A stretch of DNA of 64,000 nt from Rhizobium sp. 11515TR. Lineage in GTDB: Bacteria > Pseudomonadota > Alphaproteobacteria > Rhizobiales > Rhizobiaceae. The DNA is taken from positions 2,895,501-2,959,500 of the forward strand of contig NZ_CP022998.1 of the NCBI RefSeq assembly GCF_002277895.1. Reading direction: 5' to 3'. This document shows positions 18,817 to 25,759 of this stretch, piece by piece. The position numbers were made by a program, and so were the translations under genes. Numbering within the stretch: position 1 is the stretch's first letter; each line of letters opens with the position of its first letter. The notes under the pieces are model-generated. The model saw only the letters and a list, made by a program, of their open reading frames with translations, made no database searches and was not told the DNA's origin.

Positions 18817-19462
18817 GATAGCTCTCCCAAGCGTCGATGGAGACAGCCAACGAGGGATCGGCTCCCTCGCCCCAGATCTCTGCACCGTCGAAAACCACCG
18901 TATAGACCCATTGCGGATTTTCGCCGCGGCCGTGGGCATTGTCGTCGGGGAAGACGAAAGAGCCCTGCACCGCTTCGATGACACCCGTCTTTGCGCGGGC
19001 ATAGCGTGGCAATCTGGTATGACCGGTCGGATTGAAGTTCCTAGTCCGCACATGATCGCCGACGGCAAAGAGCGGCGCAGTATCGAGCGGCCGATCGCAG
19101 GGGCCGCCCTTGGCCAAGACGCCATCGACCATGTCAGCCTTCAAAATCCGCTTCGGCACCTTGCCCTGTTCGATCGAGTGGCCGCTTCGCAGTTCCTCGG
19201 CGGTGGCAAAGCCGTGTCGCTCCAGCAGCACGTCGACGGCGCGGGTCCAAACCTCATAATAACTGGCAGCGAGATAATCGGCCGGCGGAATGTTTTCGCG
19301 CGCATGCCGGCTTTCATCAATGCTCCAGGCGCCAAAGGCACCGCAGGAGAGCGTGATGCCGAGCGCGCGCTTTTCCCATTCCTCATGGAAATAGGGCTCG
19401 TTCGGCTCCGGCGCGACCGGGCCGAAGCCCATCTGGCCACCAAGATCATGGGGGCCGTTCAT
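18803..19462 (-). CDS. nthB: Nitrile hydratase, beta subunit
   Basis: Structural partner of the alpha subunit in the metalloenzyme that hydrates nitriles to amides. At 219 residues it fits the family. The N-terminal [16 protein letters not shown] and [14 protein letters not shown] are the beta-subunit signature, and the C-terminal SH3-like barrel ([25 protein letters not shown]) contains the Arg that contacts the active-site sulfinates. The start codon overlaps the nthA stop as ATGA. No amidase gene is adjacent, so the amide product must be handled elsewhere. Confidence 0.95.
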   Translation of the reverse strand: MNGPHDLGGQMGFGPVAPEPNEPYFHEEWEKRALGITLSCGAFGAWSIDESRHARENIPPADYLAASYYEVWTRAVDVLLERHGFATAEELRSGHSIEQGKVPKRILKADMVDGVLAKGGPCDRPLDTAPLFAVGDHVRTRNFNPTGHTRLPRYARAKTGVIEAVQGSFVFPDDNAHGRGENPQWVYTVVFDGAEIWGEGADPSLAVSIDAWESYLERV

Positions 19463-20097
19463 AGCGCAGCCTCAGGTGTCTTGGCGACCGCCGTGCCGAT
19501 CATCGCGTCACGGCTGACGAGATCCGCCAGCGCCGCCTCGTCCATGCCTTCGGAACCAGCCGGCCGCTCGGGGATCACCAGATAGCGAAGTTCCGCCGTC
19601 GAATCCCATACGCGGATCTTCGTCTCCTGTGGCAGTGTCAGACCGAATTCGGCGAGCACGCCGCGTGGGTCGATCACCGCACGCGAGCGGTAGGCGGGCG
19701 CCTTATACCAGACCGGCGGCAGCCCGAGCACGGCCCAAGGATAGCAGGAGCAGAGCGTGCAGACGATCAGATTATGCGTTTCCGGCGTATTGAACACCGC
19801 GCGCATGTGCTCGCCCTGTCTGCCGGTAAAGCCGAGGCTTGCGATCGCCGCTGTAGCATCGCGCCGTAGCCAGTCGGCGAAATCTGGATCGCTCCAGGCT
19901 TTCGCCACCACCTGCGCCCCGTTACGCGGCCCGACTTTCGTCTCATATGTCTCGACGATGCGGTCGATCGCCGCCGGATCGATCAACCCCTTTTCCGTCA
20001 GCAGCGTCTCCAGCGCCTTTACCCGGGCCTGCATGTCCGAATAGTGGTTGTCGTGATGATGGTGATCGTCGTCATCATGCGAGTGGTCGTGGGACAT
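19459..20097 (-). CDS. nthA: Nitrile hydratase, alpha subunit, cobalt type
   Basis: Catalytic subunit, 212 residues, carrying the metal site [10 protein letters not shown]; a Thr after the first Cys (CTLCSC) is the cobalt-type signature, while iron enzymes have CSLCSC. The two downstream cysteines become oxidised to sulfinic and sulfenic acid in the mature enzyme. The N-terminus is unusual: within the first 18 residues there are eight His and six Asp ([14 protein letters not shown]), a likely metal-binding tail. The ATG at 20097 is chosen because AGGAG lies 6 nt before it; the ATG at 20103 has no spacing. It follows a LysE-type exporter by 23 bp and overlaps nthB. Confidence 0.95.
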   Translation of the reverse strand: MSHDHSHDDDDHHHHDNHYSDMQARVKALETLLTEKGLIDPAAIDRIVETYETKVGPRNGAQVVAKAWSDPDFADWLRRDATAAIASLGFTGRQGEHMRAVFNTPETHNLIVCTLCSCYPWAVLGLPPVWYKAPAYRSRAVIDPRGVLAEFGLTLPQETKIRVWDSTAELRYLVIPERPAGSEGMDEAALADLVSRDAMIGTAVAKTPEAAL

Positions 20098-20120
20098 GGC
20101 CATCTCCTGTCTCTTTGCGC

Positions 20121-20714
20121 CTACTTTAACATCGGCCAGAGACTAAGCACCAGCAGAACGGCCATGGTTATGTTGAACCATTTCAGCCGGACAGGATCGG
20201 AGAGCCAATCGCGCAGGACGGAGCCGAAGCCGGCCCACGTCGATACGCTCGGCACATTCACAGCGGCAAACGCGAACCCAACAAGGAGGACCGTGAAGAG
20301 ATAGAGCTCCTCGTTGGTATAAGTGGCCATGGCGGTGACAGCCATCACCCACGCCTTGGGATTGACCCATTGGAATGCAGCAGCGCTGATGAAACTCATC
20401 GGCTTTGCATCGCTTTCCGCCTCGCTCAGGCTGCGCGAGGTACCGATCTTCCAGGCAATCCAGACGAGATAGGCCCCGCCGGCGAATTTAAGCGCGGTAT
20501 AAAGCAGGGGCACCGTGTGCAGAAGCGCGCCCAATCCCAATCCCACTGCAATCAGCAGCACAAAAAAGCCGACACCGATGCCGAACATGTGTGGAATAGT
20601 GCGCCGGAAACCGAAGTTCACTCCTGAGGTAAACAACATCATGTTGTTCGGCCCGGGCGTGATCGAGGTCGTGAATGCAAAAAGTAAGAGAGCCAGAAAT
20701 GTATCCAGCGCCAT
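20121..20714 (-). CDS. LysE/RhtB family exporter
   Basis: Inner-membrane exporter of amino acids or related small molecules, 197 residues, with six hydrophobic segments. The [30 protein letters not shown] segment is the family signature in the first loop, and [14 protein letters not shown] lies in the centre. The ATG at 20714 has GGGAGG upstream. It sits 23 bp before nthA on the same strand, so it is probably the first gene of the nitrile hydratase operon; whether it exports an amide, an amino acid or something unrelated is open. Confidence 0.9.
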   Translation of the reverse strand: MALDTFLALLLFAFTTSITPGPNNMMLFTSGVNFGFRRTIPHMFGIGVGFFVLLIAVGLGLGALLHTVPLLYTALKFAGGAYLVWIAWKIGTSRSLSEAESDAKPMSFISAAAFQWVNPKAWVMAVTAMATYTNEELYLFTVLLVGFAFAAVNVPSVSTWAGFGSVLRDWLSDPVRLKWFNITMAVLLVLSLWPMLK

Positions 20715-20921
20715 GATGCCTCCCAGGACACCGTATCGTGACAAGGCGGCATCCAAAATTCTTCTTCACGCGCGCAAAAAATGCGACGACGCATGACGGT
20801 GCGACATTAGTTCGCCGGCCATACGAAAGCCATAGGATGATTGTCACCGTGACATGACGGATGCCGATTGAAATCCGGTCGAATGCCCCTATCCTTCGGT
20901 TTTCTGCAATGAGGAATGACC

Positions 20922-21767
20922 ATGCGCGAGCCCATCCCAACCGTCACTCTTCCTTCTGGCATCCAGGTTCCGGCCCTTGGCCAAGGCACCTGGAATATGG
21001 GCGAGAATGCAGCAAGCGCCAGGGATGAGATCGCCAGCCTGAAAACCGGCCTCGATCTCGGCATGACGCTGATCGACACGGCTGAGATGTATGCAGACGG
21101 CGGCTCGGAGGAGATTGTCGGCAAGACGATCGAAGGCCGCCGCGACGAGGTTTTCCTCGTAAGCAAGGTCTATCCCGCAAATGCGAGCCGCAAGGGCGCA
21201 GTTGCAGCCTGCGAACGCAGCCTGAAGCGCCTGAATACCGATCGCATCGATCTCTATCTGCTGCATTGGCGCGGTAACTATCCGCTGGAAGAGACGGTGG
21301 AAGCCTTCGAAGGCCTCAAGGCCGCGGGCAAGATCGAGGCTTGGGGCGTGTCGAATTTCGATGTCGCGGATATGGACGAGCTGCTTTCCGTGCCGAACGG
21401 CGGCAATGTCGCCGCCAACCAGGTGCTCTACAATCTCTCCCGGCGCGGCATCGAATACGACCTTTTGCCCTGGTGCCAGGAGCGCAGCATTCCGATCATG
21501 GCCTATTCCCCGATCGAGCAAGGCCGCCTGCTCCACCATCCCGAGCTGATCCGCGTCGCCAAGACCTATCAGGCGACACCGGCGCAGGTCGCGCTTGCCT
21601 TTCTGCTGGAACGCGACGGCGTCATATCAATCCCGAAGTCCTCGAACCCTCAGCGTATCGAGGAAAACCGTGATTCTGTCGATATCGATATCACCGACGA
21701 GGATTGGGCCGTGCTCGACGCCGCCTTCCCGCCGCCATCGCGAAAGAAGTCATTGGACATGCTGTAG
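20922..21767 (+). CDS. Aldo/keto reductase
   Basis: NADPH-dependent reductase, 281 residues. The catalytic tetrad is seen in [19 protein letters not shown] (Asp, Tyr), FLVSKVYP (Lys) and [11 protein letters not shown] (His); cofactor contacts are in [19 protein letters not shown]. The ATG at 20922 has GAGGA 6 nt before it; an ATG at 20916 is too close to that site. It resembles the YdbC/YeaE-like group that reduces methylglyoxal and other carbonyls, but the substrate is not certain. It is divergent from the LysE-nitrile hydratase operon, and its stop lies 1 bp from the convergent KpsC-like gene. Confidence 0.92.
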   Translation: MREPIPTVTLPSGIQVPALGQGTWNMGENAASARDEIASLKTGLDLGMTLIDTAEMYADGGSEEIVGKTIEGRRDEVFLVSKVYPANASRKGAVAACERSLKRLNTDRIDLYLLHWRGNYPLEETVEAFEGLKAAGKIEAWGVSNFDVADMDELLSVPNGGNVAANQVLYNLSRRGIEYDLLPWCQERSIPIMAYSPIEQGRLLHHPELIRVAKTYQATPAQVALAFLLERDGVISIPKSSNPQRIEENRDSVDIDITDEDWAVLDAAFPPPSRKKSLDML

Positions 21768-21768
21768 T

Positions 21769-22776
21769 TCAGGCAGCCGCCTTCTGCTGCGCGACGATCA
21801 GCTCGATCGCCCGGAAGACGTCGATCTCTCGCCAGTCGGCCGGATCGCGGTAGGTCGGATAAAGTGAAAACGCGGCAGCGGCGATCTGATCGACCGTCCT
21901 CCGCTTCGTTCGACGCCCGGCAAGCGCAGCCTTGGTGTAAACGCCGAAATGATCCTCGGTCACTCCCCAGCCTGCATAAAAGGGTGCAGCATAGCAGCGA
22001 ACGGGAATGCCGCGCATGAGCGCATCGAAGCCGAATTGGCTGGAAACCGTCCAGACTTCATCGACGACTTCGAGGATCGACGCCACGGACACCTCGTCGT
22101 CGACTAAAATTGCATCACCTTTGGAAGCGCCATTCGTAAGATACCCCTTACGAAGTCCGGCCATGACATCCGGATGGGTGCGGATCAGGCATTGCGCATC
22201 ACTTGCCAGCGCATCAGCAAGCATCTTCTCAAAGGAGGCTTTTGAGCCGAGCGCCCGACCGACGGAAACGTCGCCAATGACCTGATCGACCAGCAGAATG
22301 CGCCGCTTCTTCGTCGGCTCGATGCTGGGCGGCCGATGTGGAAGATGATTATATTTCGAGAGCTTGTTGAGAACGATCTGCTCGCGGATGGCGCGGCCGA
22401 ACTCTCCTGCCTCTCCCGCGCCGTCTATCAGCCGCTCAAGCCGCGACGGCCTGCCTGCATCGACGGGCAGGCCAAGATCGTCGATAACGATGGACAGCGG
22501 AATGGCGCCGGACTTGCCGAGCGCCATCGACCGCAGGAACCCGTCTTCCAGATGCCAGTGACGCAATCCGCGAAACCGCGCAATCCTGGCGGCCATCTCG
22601 GCCGGCGCACGGCCACCCCAGGATACGATACCGCCTATTCCAGGAGAAAGGATCGAAGCCAGTTTCTGCGAGTCGAAATAATGTCCAAGCCAGGGAAAAT
22701 CACTTCGTACGAAAGGCGCGGCGCCGAGGCGCATGCCAGCTGGCGGATGCCACGGCTTTTCGCCGATATTAGCCAT
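21769..22776 (-). CDS. KpsC-like capsular polysaccharide biosynthesis protein
   Basis: Member of the Capsule_synth family (KpsC/LipA, RkpJ/LpsZ-like), 335 residues. KpsC proteins transfer beta-Kdo residues that link capsule to lipid. Matching segments are GLRHWHLEDGFLRSMALG with PLSIVIDDLGLPVDAGRPSRLE, the middle ILLVDQVIGDVSVG, and EVWTVSSQFGFDALMRGIPVRCYAAPFYAGWGVTED. KpsC has two such catalytic modules; this protein has only one, so it is a half-length homologue. No other capsule gene is next to it. Function in surface polysaccharide modification is inferred from family. Confidence 0.8.
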   Translation of the reverse strand: MANIGEKPWHPPAGMRLGAAPFVRSDFPWLGHYFDSQKLASILSPGIGGIVSWGGRAPAEMAARIARFRGLRHWHLEDGFLRSMALGKSGAIPLSIVIDDLGLPVDAGRPSRLERLIDGAGEAGEFGRAIREQIVLNKLSKYNHLPHRPPSIEPTKKRRILLVDQVIGDVSVGRALGSKASFEKMLADALASDAQCLIRTHPDVMAGLRKGYLTNGASKGDAILVDDEVSVASILEVVDEVWTVSSQFGFDALMRGIPVRCYAAPFYAGWGVTEDHFGVYTKAALAGRRTKRRTVDQIAAAAFSLYPTYRDPADWREIDVFRAIELIVAQQKAAA

Positions 22777-22789
22777 TGTTGCCGCGTTT

Positions 22790-22925
22790 CCCCTTCTCCC
22801 TACGGGGAGAAGGTGCCGTCAGGCGGATGAGGGGGTGTCTGCCAGGAGCACGAAAATTCGCAAATTCAAATCGGAAAGCCCCCTCATCCGACCCTTCGGG
22901 CCACCTTCTCCCCAAGGGGAGAAGG
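22790..22925. repeat. Palindromic intergenic repeat element, type 2
   Basis: Two inverted copies of about 46 bp flank a 35-bp centre. Each copy has a hairpin of the CCTTCTCCC/GGGGAGAAGG kind and an outer GGATGAGGGGG/CCCCCTCATCC arm. The element occupies the gap between the KpsC-like gene and ilvN. It differs in sequence from the repeat at 16106-16253 but has the same architecture. Confidence 0.75.
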
Positions 22926-22979
22926 AATTTGCAGCTCCGATTTGCCTCATATGCGATGCCCCCTTAATTCCGCAGGCTC

Positions 22980-23552
22980 CTACATTCCCTGCGAGCCGCG
23001 GTTCATCGCAGCGATGCCGGTGCGGCAGACTTCGATGAGGCCGAGCGGCTTGACGATGGCGATGAACTGATCGATTTTCGAGGACTTGCCGGTAATCTCG
23101 AAAATGAAGTGCTCGACGGTCGCATCCACCACCTTGGCGTGGAAGGCGTCCGCCAGTCGCAGCGTTTCGGCACGGGTCTCACCGCTTCCGGTCACCTTCA
23201 GCAGCGCCACTTCGCGCTCGATCGGCCGCTCCTGGCCGAGTTCGCGGGCGCGCACCGTCAGATCGACGACGCGGTGAACGGGGACGATGCGCTCGAGCTG
23301 CGCCTTGATCTGCTCCAGCACCTGCGGCGTGCCGCGGGTCACGATGGTAATGCGCGAGAGATGCGCCTGATGCTCCGTCTCCGAAACCGTCAGGCTTTCG
23401 ATGTTGTAGCCACGGCCGGAGAAGAGGCCGATGACGCGGGCGAGAACGCCGGGCTCGTTGTCGACGAGCACCGAAAGCGTGTGGCTCTCGACCGCCGCGG
23501 TTTCCGGCGAAATGAAATAGGCGGAGCCCGTGGGTTGAAGGTGTGCGTTCAT
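22980..23552 (-). CDS. ilvN: Acetolactate synthase, small regulatory subunit
   Basis: Regulatory partner (also called IlvH) of the catalytic subunit IlvI; it gives feedback inhibition by valine. It is 190 residues long, with the N-terminal ACT domain starting at HTLSVLVDNEPGVLARVIGLFSGRGYNIESLTV and the C-terminal ALS_ss_C domain (REVALLKVTGSGETRAETLRLADAF). The ATG at 23552 starts MNAHLQPTGSAYF; the frame continues to 23717 inside ilvI but that part is not family sequence. It follows ilvI by 85 bp on the same strand and is expected to be co-transcribed and attenuated with it. Confidence 0.97.
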   Translation of the reverse strand: MNAHLQPTGSAYFISPETAAVESHTLSVLVDNEPGVLARVIGLFSGRGYNIESLTVSETEHQAHLSRITIVTRGTPQVLEQIKAQLERIVPVHRVVDLTVRARELGQERPIEREVALLKVTGSGETRAETLRLADAFHAKVVDATVEHFIFEITGKSSKIDQFIAIVKPLGLIEVCRTGIAAMNRGSQGM

Positions 23553-23637
23553 TATCCTTGTTCCGTTTCCTCGGTTCTTGTTCGGCATGGCAGCGAGATC
23601 GTTCGGGGCGCAGCTCTTGCCGCACCCCATCTGTCGA

Positions 23638-25431
23638 TCAGACCAGCTGGCGACCCTTGGCGTCGATGGCGTTGGCAACCGCTTCGTCGGTCGCCTCATC
23701 AGGCAGCAGCATTTCATTATGTGCCTTGCCCGAGGGGATCATCGGGAAGCAGTTGGCAAGATTGGCGACGCGGCAATCGAAGATGACCGGCTTGTTGACG
23801 TCGATCATCTCCTGAATGGCGGCATCGAGATCGCCCGGTTTTTCGCAACGCAGGCCAACAGCGCCATAGGCTTCCGCGAGCTTGACGAAATCAGGCATCG
23901 CTTCCGTGTAGGAATTGGAGAGACGATTGCCGTGCAGCAGCTGCTGCCACTGGCGAACCATGCCCATATATTGATTGTTCAGGATGAAGATCTTGATCGG
24001 TGCATTGTGCTGAATGGCAGCCGACATTTCCTGAATGCACATCTGGATCGAGGCATCGCCGGCAATATCGATGACCAGGCTCTCCGGATGGGCGATCTGA
24101 ACGCCGAGTGCCGCCGGCAGGCCATAGCCCATGGTTCCGAGACCGCCCGAGGTCATCCAGCGGTTCGGCTGTTCAAAACCGTAGAACTGCGCCGCCCACA
24201 TCTGATGCTGACCGACTTCGGTGGTGATGTAGGTATCGCGATGCTTGGTCAGCTCATAGAGGCGCTGGATCGCATATTGCGGCATGATGACATCGTCGCT
24301 CGGCTTGTAAGCGAACGAGTTGCGCGCGCGCCAGCGGGCAACGTCAGCCCACCAATCGCCCAAACGCTCCGCGGCCGGCTTCTGCGGCAGCGCACGCCAC
24401 AGGCGAACCATATCTTCCAAAACATTGCCGACATCGCCGAGGATGCCGACATCGACCCGGACGTTCTTGTTGATCGAGGACGGATCGATATCGATGTGGA
24501 TCTTCTTCGAATTCGGCGAGAAAGCATTCAGGCGGCCGGTAATGCGGTCGTCGAAACGTGCACCGATGCAGACCATGACGTCGCAATCATGCATCGCCAT
24601 GTTGGCCTCGTAGGAACCATGCATGCCGAGCATGCCGAGCCAGTTCTTGCCGGAAGCCGGATAGGCGCCGAGGCCCATCAGCGTCGACGTGATCGGGAAG
24701 TCGGTCAGCTCGACCAGCTCGCGCAGCAGCTTGGAGGCTTCCGGACCGGAGTTGACGACGCCGCCGCCGGAATAGATGACCGGACGACGGGCATTCTTCA
24801 TCAGCTCGATCGCCTGCGTGATCTTGTTGAGATCGCCCTGCATCTTCGGCTGATAGCTCTTCTGGACATGATGCGCTTCCGGCGGCGTATAGGTGCCGGT
24901 TGCGAACTGAATGTCCTTCGGGATATCGACGACGACAGGACCCGGACGGCCGGATTGCGCAATACGGAAGGCTTCGTGGATGACGGCTGCCAGCTCATTG
25001 ACGTCCTTGACCAGCCAGTTGTGCTTGGTGCAGGGACGCGTGATGCCTACCGTATCGCACTCCTGGAAGGCGTCGGAGCCGATCAGCGTGGTCGGGACCT
25101 GACCGCTGAGACAAACGAGCGGTATGGAATCCATCAATGCATCCTGCAGCGGCGTAACCGCATTGGTTGCGCCAGGGCCGGAGGTGACCAGCATGACGCC
25201 GACCTTACCGGTGGAGCGAGCATAGCCTTCGGCCGCATGACCAGCGCCCTGCTCGTGGCGGACGAGAATGTGCTTGATGTCGTCCTGCTGGAAGATCTCG
25301 TCGTAGATCGGAAGCACAGCGCCGCCCGGATAACCGAAGATGTGCTCGACGCCGTTGTCTCTGAGCGCCTGCAACACGATCTCCGCGCCTGTCATTCGAT
25401 TGCCGCTCGCCTGATTATCTGTGCCGGTCAT
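23638..25431 (-). CDS. ilvI: Acetolactate synthase, large catalytic subunit
   Basis: Thiamine-diphosphate enzyme that makes 2-acetolactate or 2-aceto-2-hydroxybutyrate, the first common step of valine, leucine and isoleucine synthesis. It is 597 residues long. The catalytic Glu is in HEQGAGHAAEGYAR, the FAD-binding middle domain includes the IGARFDDRITG segment, and the ThDP/Mg motif is DIAGDASIQMCIQEMSAAIQHNAPIKIFILNNQYMG. The ATG at 25431 is preferred; a frame to 25488 begins right at the poly-U of the leader terminator and would leave no ribosome site. Expression is predicted to be attenuated through the leader peptide at 25547-25603. Confidence 0.97.
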   Translation of the reverse strand: MTGTDNQASGNRMTGAEIVLQALRDNGVEHIFGYPGGAVLPIYDEIFQQDDIKHILVRHEQGAGHAAEGYARSTGKVGVMLVTSGPGATNAVTPLQDALMDSIPLVCLSGQVPTTLIGSDAFQECDTVGITRPCTKHNWLVKDVNELAAVIHEAFRIAQSGRPGPVVVDIPKDIQFATGTYTPPEAHHVQKSYQPKMQGDLNKITQAIELMKNARRPVIYSGGGVVNSGPEASKLLRELVELTDFPITSTLMGLGAYPASGKNWLGMLGMHGSYEANMAMHDCDVMVCIGARFDDRITGRLNAFSPNSKKIHIDIDPSSINKNVRVDVGILGDVGNVLEDMVRLWRALPQKPAAERLGDWWADVARWRARNSFAYKPSDDVIMPQYAIQRLYELTKHRDTYITTEVGQHQMWAAQFYGFEQPNRWMTSGGLGTMGYGLPAALGVQIAHPESLVIDIAGDASIQMCIQEMSAAIQHNAPIKIFILNNQYMGMVRQWQQLLHGNRLSNSYTEAMPDFVKLAEAYGAVGLRCEKPGDLDAAIQEMIDVNKPVIFDCRVANLANCFPMIPSGKAHNEMLLPDEATDEAVANAIDAKGRQLV

Positions 25432-25488
25432 ACGTTTGTTCCGCTGTCTGCTGGAGGTTTGGAAAGATGAAATCTCGATTTCGGGCAT

Positions 25489-25511
25489 AAAAAAAGGCCC
25501 CTTCGGGAGCC
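25489..25511 (-). terminator. Attenuator terminator before ilvI
   Basis: On the minus strand, arms GGCTCC and GGGGCC with a CGAA loop are followed by seven T residues. It lies between the leader peptide and the ilvI start at 25431, where the terminator of an attenuator belongs. Confidence 0.85.
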
Positions 25512-25520
25512 TGTCATCTA

Positions 25521-25568
25521 GCGCATGGGTGGCTGTCGCCGGATGGTTACACCATCCTGCCCATGCGC
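25521..25568 (-). promoter_or_regulatory. Leader hairpin overlapping the ilvL stop codon
   Basis: On the minus strand, outer arms GCGCATGGG and CCCATGCGC (9 bp) enclose inner arms GGATGG and CCATCC, with the stop codon of the leader peptide in the 5-nt loop. It would form when the ribosome completes the leader, the position of the pause hairpin in amino-acid attenuators. I could not settle which alternative pairing is the antiterminator. Confidence 0.7.
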
Positions 25569-25603
25569 CTTCCCACCACGATAAGAACGATCGAGTTTTT
25601 CAT
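25547..25603 (-). CDS. ilvL: ilv operon leader peptide
   Basis: An 18-codon open frame encodes MKNSIVLIVVGRRMGRMV. Codons 5 to 10 are Ile-Val-Leu-Ile-Val-Val, exactly the end products of the pathway encoded downstream. It ends inside the loop of a stable hairpin and is followed by a rho-independent terminator and then ilvI. Stalling of a ribosome short of charged tRNA for Ile, Val or Leu would favour read-through. There is no Shine-Dalgarno sequence; the predicted -10 box ends 8 bp before the ATG, so the mRNA would start at or within one or two bases of the start codon. The Rhizobiales trp leader (trpL of Sinorhizobium meliloti) is known to be leaderless in the same way. Confidence 0.85.
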   Translation of the reverse strand: MKNSIVLIVVGRRMGRMV

Positions 25604-25611
25604 GGGGCGAA

Positions 25612-25640
25612 GTGATAGACAGAAAATTTCGAAGCGTCAA
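25612..25640 (-). promoter_or_regulatory. Predicted sigma-70 promoter of the ilv leader
   Basis: On the minus strand TTGACG (25640-25635) and TATCAC (25617-25612) are separated by 17 bp. The expected start of transcription, 6-8 nt after the -10 box, is at about 25604-25606, adjacent to the ilvL ATG at 25603. Confidence 0.7.
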
Positions 25641-25673
25641 CGCGTGAAGCAATAAAAAATCGCGGCCCCGCGG

Positions 25674-25709
25674 AAACCCTGTAAAAAGCGTGGGTGGACG
25701 ACAGGGTTT
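25674..25709. repeat. 9-bp inverted repeat upstream of the HerA-like gene
   Basis: Arms AAACCCTGT (25674-25682) and ACAGGGTTT (25701-25709) enclose 18 bp, followed by TATT on the plus strand. A smaller GC hairpin next to six A residues (25654-25672) lies just to the left. It may be an operator or a terminator-like barrier between the divergent ilv and ATPase genes. Confidence 0.45.
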
Positions 25710-25759
25710 TATTAAGCCACCGTCTCTATGCTCCAGCGACTAATGATTGGGGTAACTGT

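Noticed and set aside
23578..25470. A 630-codon open frame antisense to ilvI-ilvN
   Set aside because: It mirrors a confirmed enzyme in high-GC DNA, where codon bias leaves long antisense frames. Its translation is low-complexity, without a family pattern, and no ribosome site precedes it.
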